Shown piece by piece: positions 16,654 through 25,616 of a DNA stretch of 57,274 nt. The DNA is taken from NCBI GenBank assembly GCA_947624105.1, contig CANQIX010000003.1:1-57274 (forward strand), written 5' to 3'. The stretch comes from an uncultured Clostridia bacterium. GTDB taxonomy: Bacteria > Bacillota > Clostridia > Christensenellales > UBA1242. Position numbers and translations under genes: made by a program. Numbering within the stretch: position 1 is the first letter of the stretch; each line of letters starts with the position of its first letter. Below the pieces are notes generated by a model. The model worked only from the letters and a program-made list of their open reading frames with translations. It was not told the origin of the DNA and ran no database searches.

Positions 16654-16759
16654 TTGCATAAATTTTTAAGATAGTTGCCTTGCATAACCTACCTTTCGTT
16701 TGACTTTTTAGCCTAAAATTAGGTATTATTTTATATATATCAATGATAACGGAGAGGCT

Positions 16760-17989
16760 ATGAGTATACTATATAAAAATGCTCTTCTTGTCGACTTTGA
16801 AACAGGGGATAGTTCTAAGGTTGACATACTTGTTGAGGAAAATAAAATTGTCGAAATTGCAAGCAAAATCAAGGCAGATGCCGAGGTTGTTGACCTCGAT
16901 GGAAACATCGTTATGCCTGCCTTTTGCAACTGCTATTTTAAGTCTGGCGAGGCGTTTTATAACTCTTATCTAAACGCACAAAATTCTTATTGTAACGGAC
17001 TTCAAAGTGCCGATGGCGAGTTTACGCAAAACATCTACTTCGGCGGAAGAACTTTGACTGCGGAAGAGAAAAACTGCGTCCGTGATTTCTTGACCTACAA
17101 AAATCTGCTTGCCGGTGCAGTGTATTTCTTTGATTTTTCTAATGTCGAGAATCTGTCTAATGTCGACATAATTTCTTTATGGAAAAACAAGTTAAATGCG
17201 GTTACGAACAGGCAGTTAAGTATGTTTGCAAGCGCCGGCGCTTTAGAAACAGACGATGAGGAGAAAGAGAATTTTTCTTACATCGAAGATATCGCACAAC
17301 TAGAAGAAAAACAACTAGACAATTTCTGCGTTGACTTAAAAGAAAATGTCATAGTAAAAGTTGGGCAGAATCTTGAAGAGATGGGCAAGATAAACTCCAA
17401 AACCAAGAGTATGCCAAGTGAATATATCGAAAGTTTTGGCATCTTAGATAATCACGCAATTATCGTTGGGAGCAACTGCTTTGAAAAAGATGAAATTTCG
17501 CTGTTTTCTGGCTATGACACCGATTTTGTGCTGTTACCAAATGATGATGCAAGAAGTGGCAGACGCTTTGCAAACTTAAACCTTTTAAAAGAACTCAATC
17601 TTGGCATCGGGAGTGGAAGTTTTGCGGAAATTGACTTTTTTGCGTTTATGAGACAAATTCTCTCTTACAACTCGTTTGTTATGGAGTCTTCAAACCTTAT
17701 GGACGAAAGAAAAGTGCTTAGAATGGCAACGATTGACGGCGCAAAGATTATGGGCGTTGACTCGAAAGTAAAGGTTGGAAATCCTGCCAACTTTTTGGTG
17801 CTAAATTATAAAAACATCTTTAGCAACGACATCTTCAAAGGTATTATCTATGAACTTTCAAAAGAGGACATAGTTTACAGCGTTGTGAACGGAAAAATTA
17901 TTTGCAAAAATGGTGTTTTTGTTATGGAAAACCAAGCGAAATATGATAAAATAAAAGAGTGCATAAGAAGCATATTAAGGAGTAATTAA
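16760..17989 (+). CDS. Amidohydrolase-fold protein lacking metal ligands (probable pseudoenzyme)
   Basis: A 409-residue protein with the layout of the SsnA/ATZ-TRZ amidohydrolases. It has an N-terminal beta-sandwich (NALLVDFETG, VDILVEENKIVEIAS), a barrel, and a C-terminal return to the sandwich (ATIDGAKIMGVDSKVKVGNPANFLVLN). The residues that should bind zinc or iron are gone. HxH after MPGF is replaced in MPAFCNCYFKSGEAF. The His-Glu pair region reads GKINSKTKSMPSE. The barrel His motif reads IIVGSNCF. The final GTDG Asp reads GIGSGSF. It is not frameshifted and has a good SD (GGAGAGGCTATG). It abuts tex without a gap, so co-expression is likely. Its function is unknown, perhaps binding or regulatory. 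Confidence 0.75.
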   Translation: MSILYKNALLVDFETGDSSKVDILVEENKIVEIASKIKADAEVVDLDGNIVMPAFCNCYFKSGEAFYNSYLNAQNSYCNGLQSADGEFTQNIYFGGRTLTAEEKNCVRDFLTYKNLLAGAVYFFDFSNVENLSNVDIISLWKNKLNAVTNRQLSMFASAGALETDDEEKENFSYIEDIAQLEEKQLDNFCVDLKENVIVKVGQNLEEMGKINSKTKSMPSEYIESFGILDNHAIIVGSNCFEKDEISLFSGYDTDFVLLPNDDARSGRRFANLNLLKELNLGIGSGSFAEIDFFAFMRQILSYNSFVMESSNLMDERKVLRMATIDGAKIMGVDSKVKVGNPANFLVLNYKNIFSNDIFKGIIYELSKEDIVYSVVNGKIICKNGVFVMENQAKYDKIKECIRSILRSN

Positions 17990-20146
17990 ATGGATATACA
18001 ACAACAATTATCAAGCGAATTTGGTCTTAGAATGGACTACACACAAAACATTATCAATCTTATCGATGAGGGAAACACAATCCCTTTCATTGCGAGATAT
18101 AGAAAGGAAATGCACGGTTCGTGCGATGACCAAGTGTTAAGAAATTTTGCAGACCGCTTGAAATATATAAGAAACTTGAACGAAGAAAAAGAGAAAGTTC
18201 AAAAGGTAATCACTGAGCAAGGCAAATGGACAGACGAACTTGCTGCCGCTCTTGACCAGGCGATGACACTTACCGAAGTTGAAGATATTTACAGACCATA
18301 TAAGCCTAAGCGTAAAACAAGAGCATCGGTTGCTATTGCAAAGGGACTTGAAGGACTTGCCGATGTTTTGCAGGCGCAGAGTAAGTCGTTCGTTTTAAAT
18401 GATGAGGCACAGAAGTATATCACCGAGGAAGTTCCAACGATAGAAGAGGCAATCCAAGGGGCGAAAGACATCGTTGCAGAGCGCATATCTGACAGCGCAG
18501 AACTTAGAAAGGAACTTAGAGAAATTATCTCCGAAAAGGGATTTATCGTTTGCTCGTTGCTTGAAAATGAAAACAATTTGACATACGAAACATATTCAAA
18601 CTTTAAGCAAGAGCTTAAAAATCTTCCAAGCCACAGAATTTTGGCAATAAATCGCGGAGAAAAAGAAAAATGCTTAAAGGTTGACATAACAATAGAAGAA
18701 AAACTTGTTTTTGACGTTATCAACAGATACTTCAAAAAGAACAATCCAGACACCGATGCTGTTATGGAAGAGGTTATAAGAGATAGTTATGATCGTTTGC
18801 TCTTCCCATCTCTTGAAAGAGAATGCAGAAACAGCCTTACAGATGTTGCAAACGAGCAAGCAATCAAAATGTTTGAAGTTAACCTCAAACCTCTTCTTAT
18901 GGAAGCACCACTTAAAAACAACATCATTTTAGGCTTCGACCCAGCATATAGAACGGGTTGCAAGATTGCTGTTATCGACAAGAACGGGGCTGTGCTAGAC
19001 ACAACAGTTGTTTATCCAACTCCACCACAATCCAAAACGGAAGAAAGTATCGAAAAACTTACTGCACTTATCGAAAAGGATAAAGTTGACATAATCTCTA
19101 TTGGAAACGGAACGGCATCAAAGGAATCTGAAATATTTGTTTCGGAACTTATAAAGCACTGCTCTAGACCGGTAAGTTATGCAGTTGTAAGCGAAGCAGG
19201 GGCATCAGTTTATTCGGCATCAAAACTTGGTGCGGAGGAATTTCCAGACTTTGATGTTTCGCTGCGTTCGGCAGTTTCGATTGCAAGACGTCTTCAAGAC
19301 CCTCTTGCTGAACTTATTAAGATTGATGTTAAGTCGATTGGCGTAGGGCAATATCAACACGATATGCCACAGAACAGACTTAGCGAAGTTTTAAACGGCG
19401 TTGTTGAAGATTGTGTAAACAGCGTTGGAGTTGACCTCAACACAGCATCTCCAAGTCTGCTTTCTTACGTGTCTGGGCTTAATATGAGCATCGCTAAAAA
19501 TATCGTTGCATATCGAACAAAAATTAAAGGATTTAAGAACAGAGAGGAACTCTTGTCAGTTCCAAAACTTGGACCAAAAGCATACGAGCAGTGTGCAGGC
19601 TTCTTGCGTGTTGTTGGCGGAGAAAATATCTTAGATAACACCGCTGTTCACCCAGAAAGTTACGATGCCACACGCAAACTTTTGAAACTTTTTGATATGT
19701 CTGAAGAAGATGTTAAGAACAACAACCTTACACTCCTTCCAAAACTTATCGAAAAGGCAGGAGAGGCAAAGGTTGCAGAAAAATGTGGGGTTGGAGTTCC
19801 AACTCTTGCGGATATCACTGCCGAACTTCAAAGACCAGGACGCGACGTGCGTGAAAGTATGCCAAAGCCAGTTTTAAGAAGTGATGTTATTCATCTTGAA
19901 GATTTGAAAGAGGGAATGACATTCTCTGGCGTTGTTCGTAACGTTGTTGACTTTGGTGCGTTTGTGGATATTGGTGTGCATCAAGATGGACTTGTGCATA
20001 TATCACAACTATCTGACCAATACGTAAAGCACCCAAGTGAAGTTGTTAAGGTGGGCGACCGCGTAGATGTAAAAGTTTTGTCAGTTGACGTAAACAAAAA
20101 GCGTATTTCTCTTACTATGAAAGGTTTGGAAAAGGCGGAAGAATAA
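17990..20146 (+). CDS. tex: Tex-family transcription accessory / RNA-binding protein
   Basis: A 718-residue protein of normal length for the family. Motifs in order: an N-terminal helical domain with NTIPFIARYRKEMHG; a YqgF/RNase H-like domain with LGFDPAYRTGCKIAV; helix-hairpin-helix repeats around NTASPSLLSYVSGLN and KLGPKAYEQCAGF; and a C-terminal S1 domain starting GMTFSGVVRNVVDFGAFVDIG. Tex is thought to act on RNA or stalled transcription complexes. The SD (AAGGAGTAATTAAATG) overlaps the end of the amidohydrolase-like gene. Its stop codon shares one base with the mcsA-like start, placing it at the head of an mcsA-mcsB-clpC run. Confidence 0.95.
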   Translation: MDIQQQLSSEFGLRMDYTQNIINLIDEGNTIPFIARYRKEMHGSCDDQVLRNFADRLKYIRNLNEEKEKVQKVITEQGKWTDELAAALDQAMTLTEVEDIYRPYKPKRKTRASVAIAKGLEGLADVLQAQSKSFVLNDEAQKYITEEVPTIEEAIQGAKDIVAERISDSAELRKELREIISEKGFIVCSLLENENNLTYETYSNFKQELKNLPSHRILAINRGEKEKCLKVDITIEEKLVFDVINRYFKKNNPDTDAVMEEVIRDSYDRLLFPSLERECRNSLTDVANEQAIKMFEVNLKPLLMEAPLKNNIILGFDPAYRTGCKIAVIDKNGAVLDTTVVYPTPPQSKTEESIEKLTALIEKDKVDIISIGNGTASKESEIFVSELIKHCSRPVSYAVVSEAGASVYSASKLGAEEFPDFDVSLRSAVSIARRLQDPLAELIKIDVKSIGVGQYQHDMPQNRLSEVLNGVVEDCVNSVGVDLNTASPSLLSYVSGLNMSIAKNIVAYRTKIKGFKNREELLSVPKLGPKAYEQCAGFLRVVGGENILDNTAVHPESYDATRKLLKLFDMSEEDVKNNNLTLLPKLIEKAGEAKVAEKCGVGVPTLADITAELQRPGRDVRESMPKPVLRSDVIHLEDLKEGMTFSGVVRNVVDFGAFVDIGVHQDGLVHISQLSDQYVKHPSEVVKVGDRVDVKVLSVDVNKKRISLTMKGLEKAEE

Positions 20147-20292
20147 TGACAAGATGTCCAAAATGTAACACAAGCGTTGACGAGATTTTGGAAAGCGGAT
20201 TTGTAGGCTGCGAAAAGTGCTATGAGATTCCAGAGATTCGCGATGCTGTTAAAAAAATGTATAAAGGGAAGAAGCATAAAGAAACACTATGA
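20146..20292 (+). CDS. mcsA: Very short McsA-like zinc-finger protein (48 aa)
   Basis: This ORF is too short for the supplied track. It reads MTRCPKCNTSV, then GFVGCEKCYEI, then a basic helix ending KHKETL. Two CxxC pairs and the GCEKCYE sequence match the first zinc finger of McsA, the adaptor and activator of the arginine kinase McsB. Known McsA proteins are about 170-190 residues with a second zinc finger and a UVR domain; both are missing here. The ATG shares its A with the tex stop codon, and its own stop overlaps the mcsB ATG (ATGA), so it is translated within the operon. The close packing and Cys conservation make it a real gene rather than a remnant. Confidence 0.82.
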   Translation: MTRCPKCNTSVDEILESGFVGCEKCYEIPEIRDAVKKMYKGKKHKETL

Positions 20293-21290
20293 ACGAATTT
20301 GAAAAAGTAGCAATTTCTTCAAGAATTCGATTAGCACGTAATCTTAGCGGCTTTAATTTCTTTACGAAGTTAAATGAGCAAGATGCTGAGTATATTGTTT
20401 CCACGATCTCCGATATCCTTAAAAATTTTGGGCAAATTGACATAATTAAGTTAAAAAATTTATCTCTAAACGAGTGCAATTCTCTTTTAGAGCGACACAT
20501 AATCAGCAAAGAACTCATCGAAAACAAAGACATCTCTGCCTTTGCAATAAGCGAAGACGAGCATCTTATTGTTATGATGAATGAAGAGGACCATATAAGG
20601 CTACAATGTATATATGATGGCCTAAATTTATATCGCCCTTATCGAAGAATCAAAGAGGTTGACGAGAGAATACTCAGCGAGGTTGACATAGCGTATAACG
20701 ATGAGTTCGGCTTTATCACGTCAAGCCCTTCAAATTTAGGCACTGGTATGAGGGCGTCTGTTATGTTGTTCTTGCCGGCGATTGAAAGGCGAGGGGAGTT
20801 TGACTTTGTTAAAAAGGAACTACTTTCAAAGGGGTTTACTCTGCGAGGACTCTATGGAGAGGGAAGCGGAGAATATGGCGGATTCTATCAAATCTCCAAT
20901 CAAAATTCTTTGGGCGAAAACGAAAAAGAGATATTAGATAAGGTGCTTGACGAAGTTTACGGCATCTGCGAGATGGAAATATCCGCGCGTGAAGATTTGC
21001 TTGCAACCGACCATCTAAAACTTAAGGACGAGATCTTTAGGGCGTATGGCGTGCTTAAGGAGTGTGCAAGTATCTCTGATGCGGAGATGATTAAACTACT
21101 TTCGCTCATCAAATTTGGCGGTGCGCTCGGCTTTTTTGAAATAAAAGAGCGTGAATTTGAACGACTTTTTACAGAAGGTTCTTCTGCAAACCTAAAAGAA
21201 TTAAATAATTTTGATACGCGAGAGGAAAACATAATAAGAGCGGAGTATATAAATAGGAAGATTAGAGATTGCGTTTCTAAGGGGGTGTAG
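20289..21290 (+). CDS. mcsB: Protein arginine kinase McsB
   Basis: A 333-residue member of the guanido-kinase fold family that phosphorylates arginines on proteins, marking them for ClpC-ClpP degradation. Motifs seen: SSRIRLARNLSGF near the N-terminus, the catalytic acidic pair in NEEDHIRLQ, TSSPSNLGTGMRASVM, and GEGSGEYGGFYQISNQNSLG. Length is slightly below the usual 350. It overlaps the mcsA-like gene by 4 bp and is followed after 2 bp by clpC. In B. subtilis the operon is ctsR-mcsA-mcsB-clpC; here ctsR is not in the run. Confidence 0.95.
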   Translation: MNEFEKVAISSRIRLARNLSGFNFFTKLNEQDAEYIVSTISDILKNFGQIDIIKLKNLSLNECNSLLERHIISKELIENKDISAFAISEDEHLIVMMNEEDHIRLQCIYDGLNLYRPYRRIKEVDERILSEVDIAYNDEFGFITSSPSNLGTGMRASVMLFLPAIERRGEFDFVKKELLSKGFTLRGLYGEGSGEYGGFYQISNQNSLGENEKEILDKVLDEVYGICEMEISAREDLLATDHLKLKDEIFRAYGVLKECASISDAEMIKLLSLIKFGGALGFFEIKEREFERLFTEGSSANLKELNNFDTREENIIRAEYINRKIRDCVSKGV

Positions 21291-21292
21291 AA

Positions 21293-23710
21293 ATGGATTA
21301 TAACAACAATATTCAATTTTCTGACAACATAGAAAAAGTTATCAAAAATGCCAGCAAAATAGCGTTGCGTTTTGGCAGTCAACTTGTTGGAACGGAACAT
21401 ATACTTTATGGCATTGTAAGTGTTACAGACTGCCTTTCGGCACAACTTTTAAGGGAGTATGGCGTAACGGAGAGTGAACTGTTTGATTTGTTTGAGCAGT
21501 CATTTTCGGGAATCTCTCTGTTTGGAAATGTCGAACTAACTCCTCGCACAAAGGAACTTTTTAAGCAGGCACAACAGACTGCCATTCAATTTAACCATTC
21601 GTTTATTGGAACGGAACATCTTTTGCTTACGATTCTTTCGAACAAATCGTGCTATGCAACAAAGATTCTTTCGGGGTTTTTCAATGTCGATGTCGACGAA
21701 CTGAGAAACAAACTTATGTCTAATATGCAAACTCCGGCAGCATCTGCTCAGGCCGACAAAAACAAGCAGGCGGGCAGCACCTTGCCAGAAAAGTTGCTTG
21801 AAATGGGAAGTGATATCACTCTTAAAGCAAGACAACATAAACTTGACCCAGTTATTGGCAGAGAGGAAGAAATCCAAAGAATCGTTGAAATTTTGTGTAG
21901 AAAAACTAAAAATAATCCAGTGCTAATTGGTGAAGCGGGCGTTGGTAAGACGGCTGTTGTTGAAGGACTTGCACAGGCGATTGTTGCAGGCGATGTTCCA
22001 GAGGAACTTAAAGACAAAATTGTCTACTCGCTTGAGATTGGCGGACTTATGGCAGGCACAAAATATCGTGGGCAGATGGAAGAAAAATTAAAAGATGTTA
22101 TTGAAACGATTATTCAAAGCAAAAACATCATTGTTTTCATCGATGAAATTCACACACTTGCACAAGCAGGCAGTGAGAAGGGAGAAACAAGCCCATCGGA
22201 TATGCTTAAACCATATCTTGCTCGTGGCGAACTGCAAACAATCGGCGCAACAACAACTGACGAATATCGCAAGTTTATCGAAAAAGATAGGGCACTAGAA
22301 CGTAGATTCCAGCCGGTTATGGTAAATCCACCATCTGTCGAGCAAACTATTGAGATATTAAAGGGCTTAAAGGATACTTACGAGGCATACCACAAGATTA
22401 TCATAACAGACGAGGCAATTGAGGCGGCTGCCAACCTTTCGGACAGATACATTATGGATAGAAGTCTGCCAGATAAGGCGATTGACCTTATCGATGAGGC
22501 TTGTTCGCGTGCAAAGGTAAATTTTACTCTTAAGCCACAAAAAGTGAGAGAATTAGAGGAAAAAATTAGAGTTTTGTCTGCAAACAGAGATGAGGCATCT
22601 ATTCAACGTTACTATGAAAAAGCGGCAAAAATGCAGTCGGAAATTGTTAAACTTGAAGAAGAATTGAACAAATTTCAAGTTACAAAGAAGGCGTCAACCG
22701 GGCAAATTGGCGCAAACGAAATTGCCGAAGTTGTTGCAAAGTGGACGGGCATTCCAGTAACAAAAATCACAGAGGGAGAGAAAGAAAAACTTATTCACCT
22801 CGAAGAGATATTGCATAAGCGTGTTATTGGACAATCGCAAGCAGTTGATGCCGTTTCTAAGGCTATTAGAAGGGCAAGAGTTGGACTTCAAGACAGCAAG
22901 CGCCCAATCGGGTCGTTCTTGTTTATGGGACCTACCGGCGTAGGGAAGACCGAACTTTCTAAGGCTATTGCGGAGGCGATGTTTGACAACGAAAACAACA
23001 TCATAAGAATCGATATGAGTGAATATATGGAAGGGCACACCGTGTCAAAACTTATCGGTTCTCCTCCAGGATATGTTGGATTTGACGATGGTGGTCAACT
23101 TACCGAGCAGGTAAGACGCAAACCTTACAGTGTTGTTCTTTTCGATGAGATTGAAAAGGCGCATCCAGACGTTTTAAATGCACTCTTGCAGATTCTTGAT
23201 GATGGAAGGCTTACCGACAGCAGAGGTAGAACGGTTAGTTTTAAAAACACTATCATAATTATGACCAGCAACATCGGGGCAAATGAAATCAAACAGCACA
23301 AAAAACTCGGTTTTGGCGATGCTGAAGAGGAAAGACGCAGCGAAAAAGAAATATATATGGATTCTCTTAAACGCCGCTTTAAGCCAGAACTTATCAACCG
23401 TATTGATGTTATCTGCATATTTGAACCTCTGTCAAAACAGAACCTTGTCGATATCACAAATGTTATGTTAAATAATGTTTGCAAGCGTCTTTCTGCAAAG
23501 GGAATAAACCTTGAAATTGGCGACGACGTGATTGAATATATCGTGGGCAAAGGCTCTAACTTAGAATATGGCGCAAGACCTCTTAGAAGATTTATCGAGC
23601 AAGAAATTGAAGATAAGATTGCAGAGAAGTTGCTGCTTGGAGAATTAGATGACCACGGAACAATTTCCATTACCTTGAAAAATAACGAACTATATTTTGA
23701 AATGGTATAA
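21293..23710 (+). CDS. clpC: ATP-dependent Clp protease ATP-binding subunit ClpC
   Basis: An 805-residue Hsp100 unfoldase that feeds proteins to ClpP. Residues 1-145 form the double Clp-N repeat (GTEHILYGIVS and GTEHLLLTILS). The first AAA+ module has GEAGVGKTAVVEGLA and a Walker B in VFIDEIHTL. A short coiled M-domain follows (RELEEKIRVLSANRDEA). The second AAA+ module has GPTGVGKTELSKA and VVLFDEIEKAH. No obvious ClpP-loop sequence was checked residue by residue. It has an SD (AGGGGGTGTAGAAATG) inside the mcsB end. No CtsR-type operator was seen upstream of the operon. Confidence 0.97.
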   Translation: MDYNNNIQFSDNIEKVIKNASKIALRFGSQLVGTEHILYGIVSVTDCLSAQLLREYGVTESELFDLFEQSFSGISLFGNVELTPRTKELFKQAQQTAIQFNHSFIGTEHLLLTILSNKSCYATKILSGFFNVDVDELRNKLMSNMQTPAASAQADKNKQAGSTLPEKLLEMGSDITLKARQHKLDPVIGREEEIQRIVEILCRKTKNNPVLIGEAGVGKTAVVEGLAQAIVAGDVPEELKDKIVYSLEIGGLMAGTKYRGQMEEKLKDVIETIIQSKNIIVFIDEIHTLAQAGSEKGETSPSDMLKPYLARGELQTIGATTTDEYRKFIEKDRALERRFQPVMVNPPSVEQTIEILKGLKDTYEAYHKIIITDEAIEAAANLSDRYIMDRSLPDKAIDLIDEACSRAKVNFTLKPQKVRELEEKIRVLSANRDEASIQRYYEKAAKMQSEIVKLEEELNKFQVTKKASTGQIGANEIAEVVAKWTGIPVTKITEGEKEKLIHLEEILHKRVIGQSQAVDAVSKAIRRARVGLQDSKRPIGSFLFMGPTGVGKTELSKAIAEAMFDNENNIIRIDMSEYMEGHTVSKLIGSPPGYVGFDDGGQLTEQVRRKPYSVVLFDEIEKAHPDVLNALLQILDDGRLTDSRGRTVSFKNTIIIMTSNIGANEIKQHKKLGFGDAEEERRSEKEIYMDSLKRRFKPELINRIDVICIFEPLSKQNLVDITNVMLNNVCKRLSAKGINLEIGDDVIEYIVGKGSNLEYGARPLRRFIEQEIEDKIAEKLLLGELDDHGTISITLKNNELYFEMV

Positions 23711-23716
23711 ATTTGT

Positions 23717-23745
23717 TTGGAAGTTTTTAACGATTTTGATATAAT
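23717..23745 (+). promoter_or_regulatory. Sigma-A promoter of hpf
   Basis: TTGGAA at 23717-23722, 17-bp spacer, TATAAT at 23740-23745. Confidence 0.8.
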
Positions 23746-23767
23746 AAATCTTGATAAGGAGATGTAT

Positions 23768-24295
23768 ATGAAAATTAAATTCACAGAGAAAAAATATAAA
23801 ATTAGCGATAAATTAAAGCAAATTATCACATCAAAACTCTCAAAATTAGAGAAATATTTTGATGAAGATGTTTCTGCAACAGTAGTTTGCAGCGAACAAA
23901 ACAAAATTCAAAAACTTGAAATCACCGTTCTTGGTAAAGGAGCAATGTATCGTTCCGAAGTAAGCAGCGGAAATATGTATGACAACATCGACCTTGCACT
24001 TCCAAAACTTGAACGCCAAGTTGTTAGAGTGGGGCAGAAACGTGTTGACAGAAGAAAGCGCGCTCCAGTTAATCTTGGATTTGAATTTATCGAAGAATTG
24101 CCAGAAAAGAAACTTCCAGGAATCTACAGAAGAAAATCTGTTGACCTTGAACCAATCACAGTTGAAGAGGCAAAAGATGCCATTGAAAGACTTGACCATT
24201 CGTTCTTCATTTTCTACAACAAAGACACCGACAAGATAAACGTGCTTTACCGCAGAAATGAAGCAGGTTATGGACTTATCGAAGTAAACTACTAA
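23768..24295 (+). CDS. hpf: Ribosome hibernation promoting factor, long form
   Basis: A 175-residue long HPF. Residues 1-100 form the S30AE domain that enters the 30S decoding region (LKQIITSKLSKLEKYF, SSGNMYDNIDLALPKLERQV). After a linker the C-terminal domain (VDLEPITVEEAKDAIERLDHSFFIFYNKDTD) drives 100S ribosome dimers. The tracked ORF starts 17 codons earlier; the ATG at 23768 has the SD AAGGAG at proper distance, and MKIKFTEKKYKIS matches the family start. It has its own promoter after clpC and a strong terminator. Stationary-phase or stress control is likely from the family but is not visible here. Confidence 0.96.
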   Translation: MKIKFTEKKYKISDKLKQIITSKLSKLEKYFDEDVSATVVCSEQNKIQKLEITVLGKGAMYRSEVSSGNMYDNIDLALPKLERQVVRVGQKRVDRRKRAPVNLGFEFIEELPEKKLPGIYRRKSVDLEPITVEEAKDAIERLDHSFFIFYNKDTDKINVLYRRNEAGYGLIEVNY

Positions 24296-24304
24296 TAAAA
24301 ATAC

Positions 24305-24332
24305 AAAAACCTATCGAAAGATAGGTTTTTTC
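24305..24332 (+). terminator. Rho-independent terminator of hpf
   Basis: AAAACCTATC-GAAA-GATAGGTTTT perfect hairpin with a GNRA-type loop and a T-run. Confidence 0.93.
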
Positions 24333-24368
24333 ATACATAAAACACAAAATTTTTCACAAAATAGTGCT

Positions 24369-24863
24369 ATGAAAAAGTTAATTCCACTTTTGTTAGTTTT
24401 TGCCGTTTTGCTTGCTAGTTGCAATGGGCCGGTTATGGCGGCACATCTAAGTGAGGGCACGCAGGCACTAAGCAGTCAATACGTTGTTCGAGTTGTAACA
24501 GACAAAGACGATCGATTTAAAGATAAAGGCGTTGATGTGCAAGTTATGTCGTCTAAGCCGGTGAACTTAAACATCGCCGAAGAGGGAGAAGATGCAGTTG
24601 AAATTTGCATAGAAGAGGCAGATGTTTGGTATAACTTGACTGTTTTGCTAGCAGATGCCAACCAAAAGAGCGGACAAGAAACATACGTCAAGTTTGAAGA
24701 ATATGGCAGTAGAAACTTTATATTTACAACCGAAGAGGAGTGCTGTTTAAAGTTTAGGGCAGTTGCCGGAAATATAACAGAAAATCAAGATAAAACAGGA
24801 CAAATTTTAACATCTAGTGAAGAAATTTCAAACGAACTTGAAATAAAAACAAAATCTAAATAA
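24369..24863 (+). CDS. Small predicted lipoprotein of unknown function (164 aa)
   Basis: The N-terminus MKKLIPLLLVFAVLLASC is a signal peptide with lipobox LASC, so the mature part should be lipid-anchored outside. The mature domain is acidic with alternating strands (SQYVVRVVTDKDD, VDVQVMSSKPVNLNI, NFIFTTEEECCLKFRAV) and one Cys pair. No family was recognised. There is no clear SD before the ATG and no clear promoter. The short distance to the hpf terminator argues that transcription starts within about 35 bp of the ATG. Confidence 0.7.
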   Translation: MKKLIPLLLVFAVLLASCNGPVMAAHLSEGTQALSSQYVVRVVTDKDDRFKDKGVDVQVMSSKPVNLNIAEEGEDAVEICIEEADVWYNLTVLLADANQKSGQETYVKFEEYGSRNFIFTTEEECCLKFRAVAGNITENQDKTGQILTSSEEISNELEIKTKSK

Positions 24864-24971
24864 AAATCTACGTAAAAGCATCGCCGCAAAAGTTTTTGAT
24901 TTTTGCTTAAAATGCTTTTATTTTTTTCGAATTTATAGTAAGATATTATTATATTTAGTTGGGAGATTGAT

Positions 24972-25616
24972 ATGTTATCTATTCAAAATTTGTCGCTGAA
25001 ATATACAAAAGAATATTACGCCTTAAACAAGATATCTTTCAAAGTTGACGCCGGCGAAAGTGTTGCAATTATGGGCGAGGAAAACAGCGGAAAAACCACC
25101 CTGCTTCGAGTTATTTGCAAACTTGAAGACTATGACAGTGGCGAAGTTTATATCAATAAGATTCCTCTTAAACGTGTAGATTTTAAAACGGACGTAAGTG
25201 TTGGCTATGTGCCATATTGCCCAGTATTTTTGGAAAATAAAACAGTTTACGAAAATTTTAAGTATATTCTTAAAAAGAAAGGCGAAAAACCAGCCGAGGC
25301 AGAAAAACTTATAAACAACGCAATCATTGAGTATTCGCTTGAAAAGATAAGAGATGAAAAAGTAAAGAATATTCGCAAAGAGGATAAATACATCTTGTCG
25401 CTAATTCGCCTTACCTTTAGGCCACTTGATTTGCTCCTTATCGACAACATCTTTGATGACATCTCTGATGTGTATGTTGAGGCGATAATCGACCTTATCA
25501 AGCACCTAAAAACACCTGAAACAACTCTTATTGTGGCTTGCACCAATCCAACTTATGCCGACAAAATCTGCAAGCGCAAGATATTCTTAGAAAACGGCGA
25601 GGTTGTTGAAGACTAA
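24972..25616 (+). CDS. ABC-type ATPase homologue with degenerate catalytic motifs
   Basis: A 214-residue single-domain protein with the outline of an ABC ATPase. Walker A is kept (GEENSGKTTLLR). The other active-site motifs are altered. The Q-loop reads VGYVPYCPVF (Tyr instead of Gln). The LSGGQ signature is absent, with NIRKEDKYILSLIRL in its place. Walker B reads LLLIDNIF (catalytic Glu replaced by Asn). The switch-His region reads IVACTNPTYAD (no His). The reading frame is intact and AT use is like the neighbours, so this looks like a maintained ATP-binding but non-hydrolysing protein. No permease gene is adjacent. SD: TTGGGAGATTGATATG. A partial resemblance to FtsE-like ATPases is possible. 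Confidence 0.75.
   Translation: MLSIQNLSLKYTKEYYALNKISFKVDAGESVAIMGEENSGKTTLLRVICKLEDYDSGEVYINKIPLKRVDFKTDVSVGYVPYCPVFLENKTVYENFKYILKKKGEKPAEAEKLINNAIIEYSLEKIRDEKVKNIRKEDKYILSLIRLTFRPLDLLLIDNIFDDISDVYVEAIIDLIKHLKTPETTLIVACTNPTYADKICKRKIFLENGEVVED

Noticed and set aside
16660-17989. CtsR-type tandem operator in front of the amidohydrolase-tex-clpC run
   Set aside because: No GGTCAAA-like tandem heptads were found by eye.
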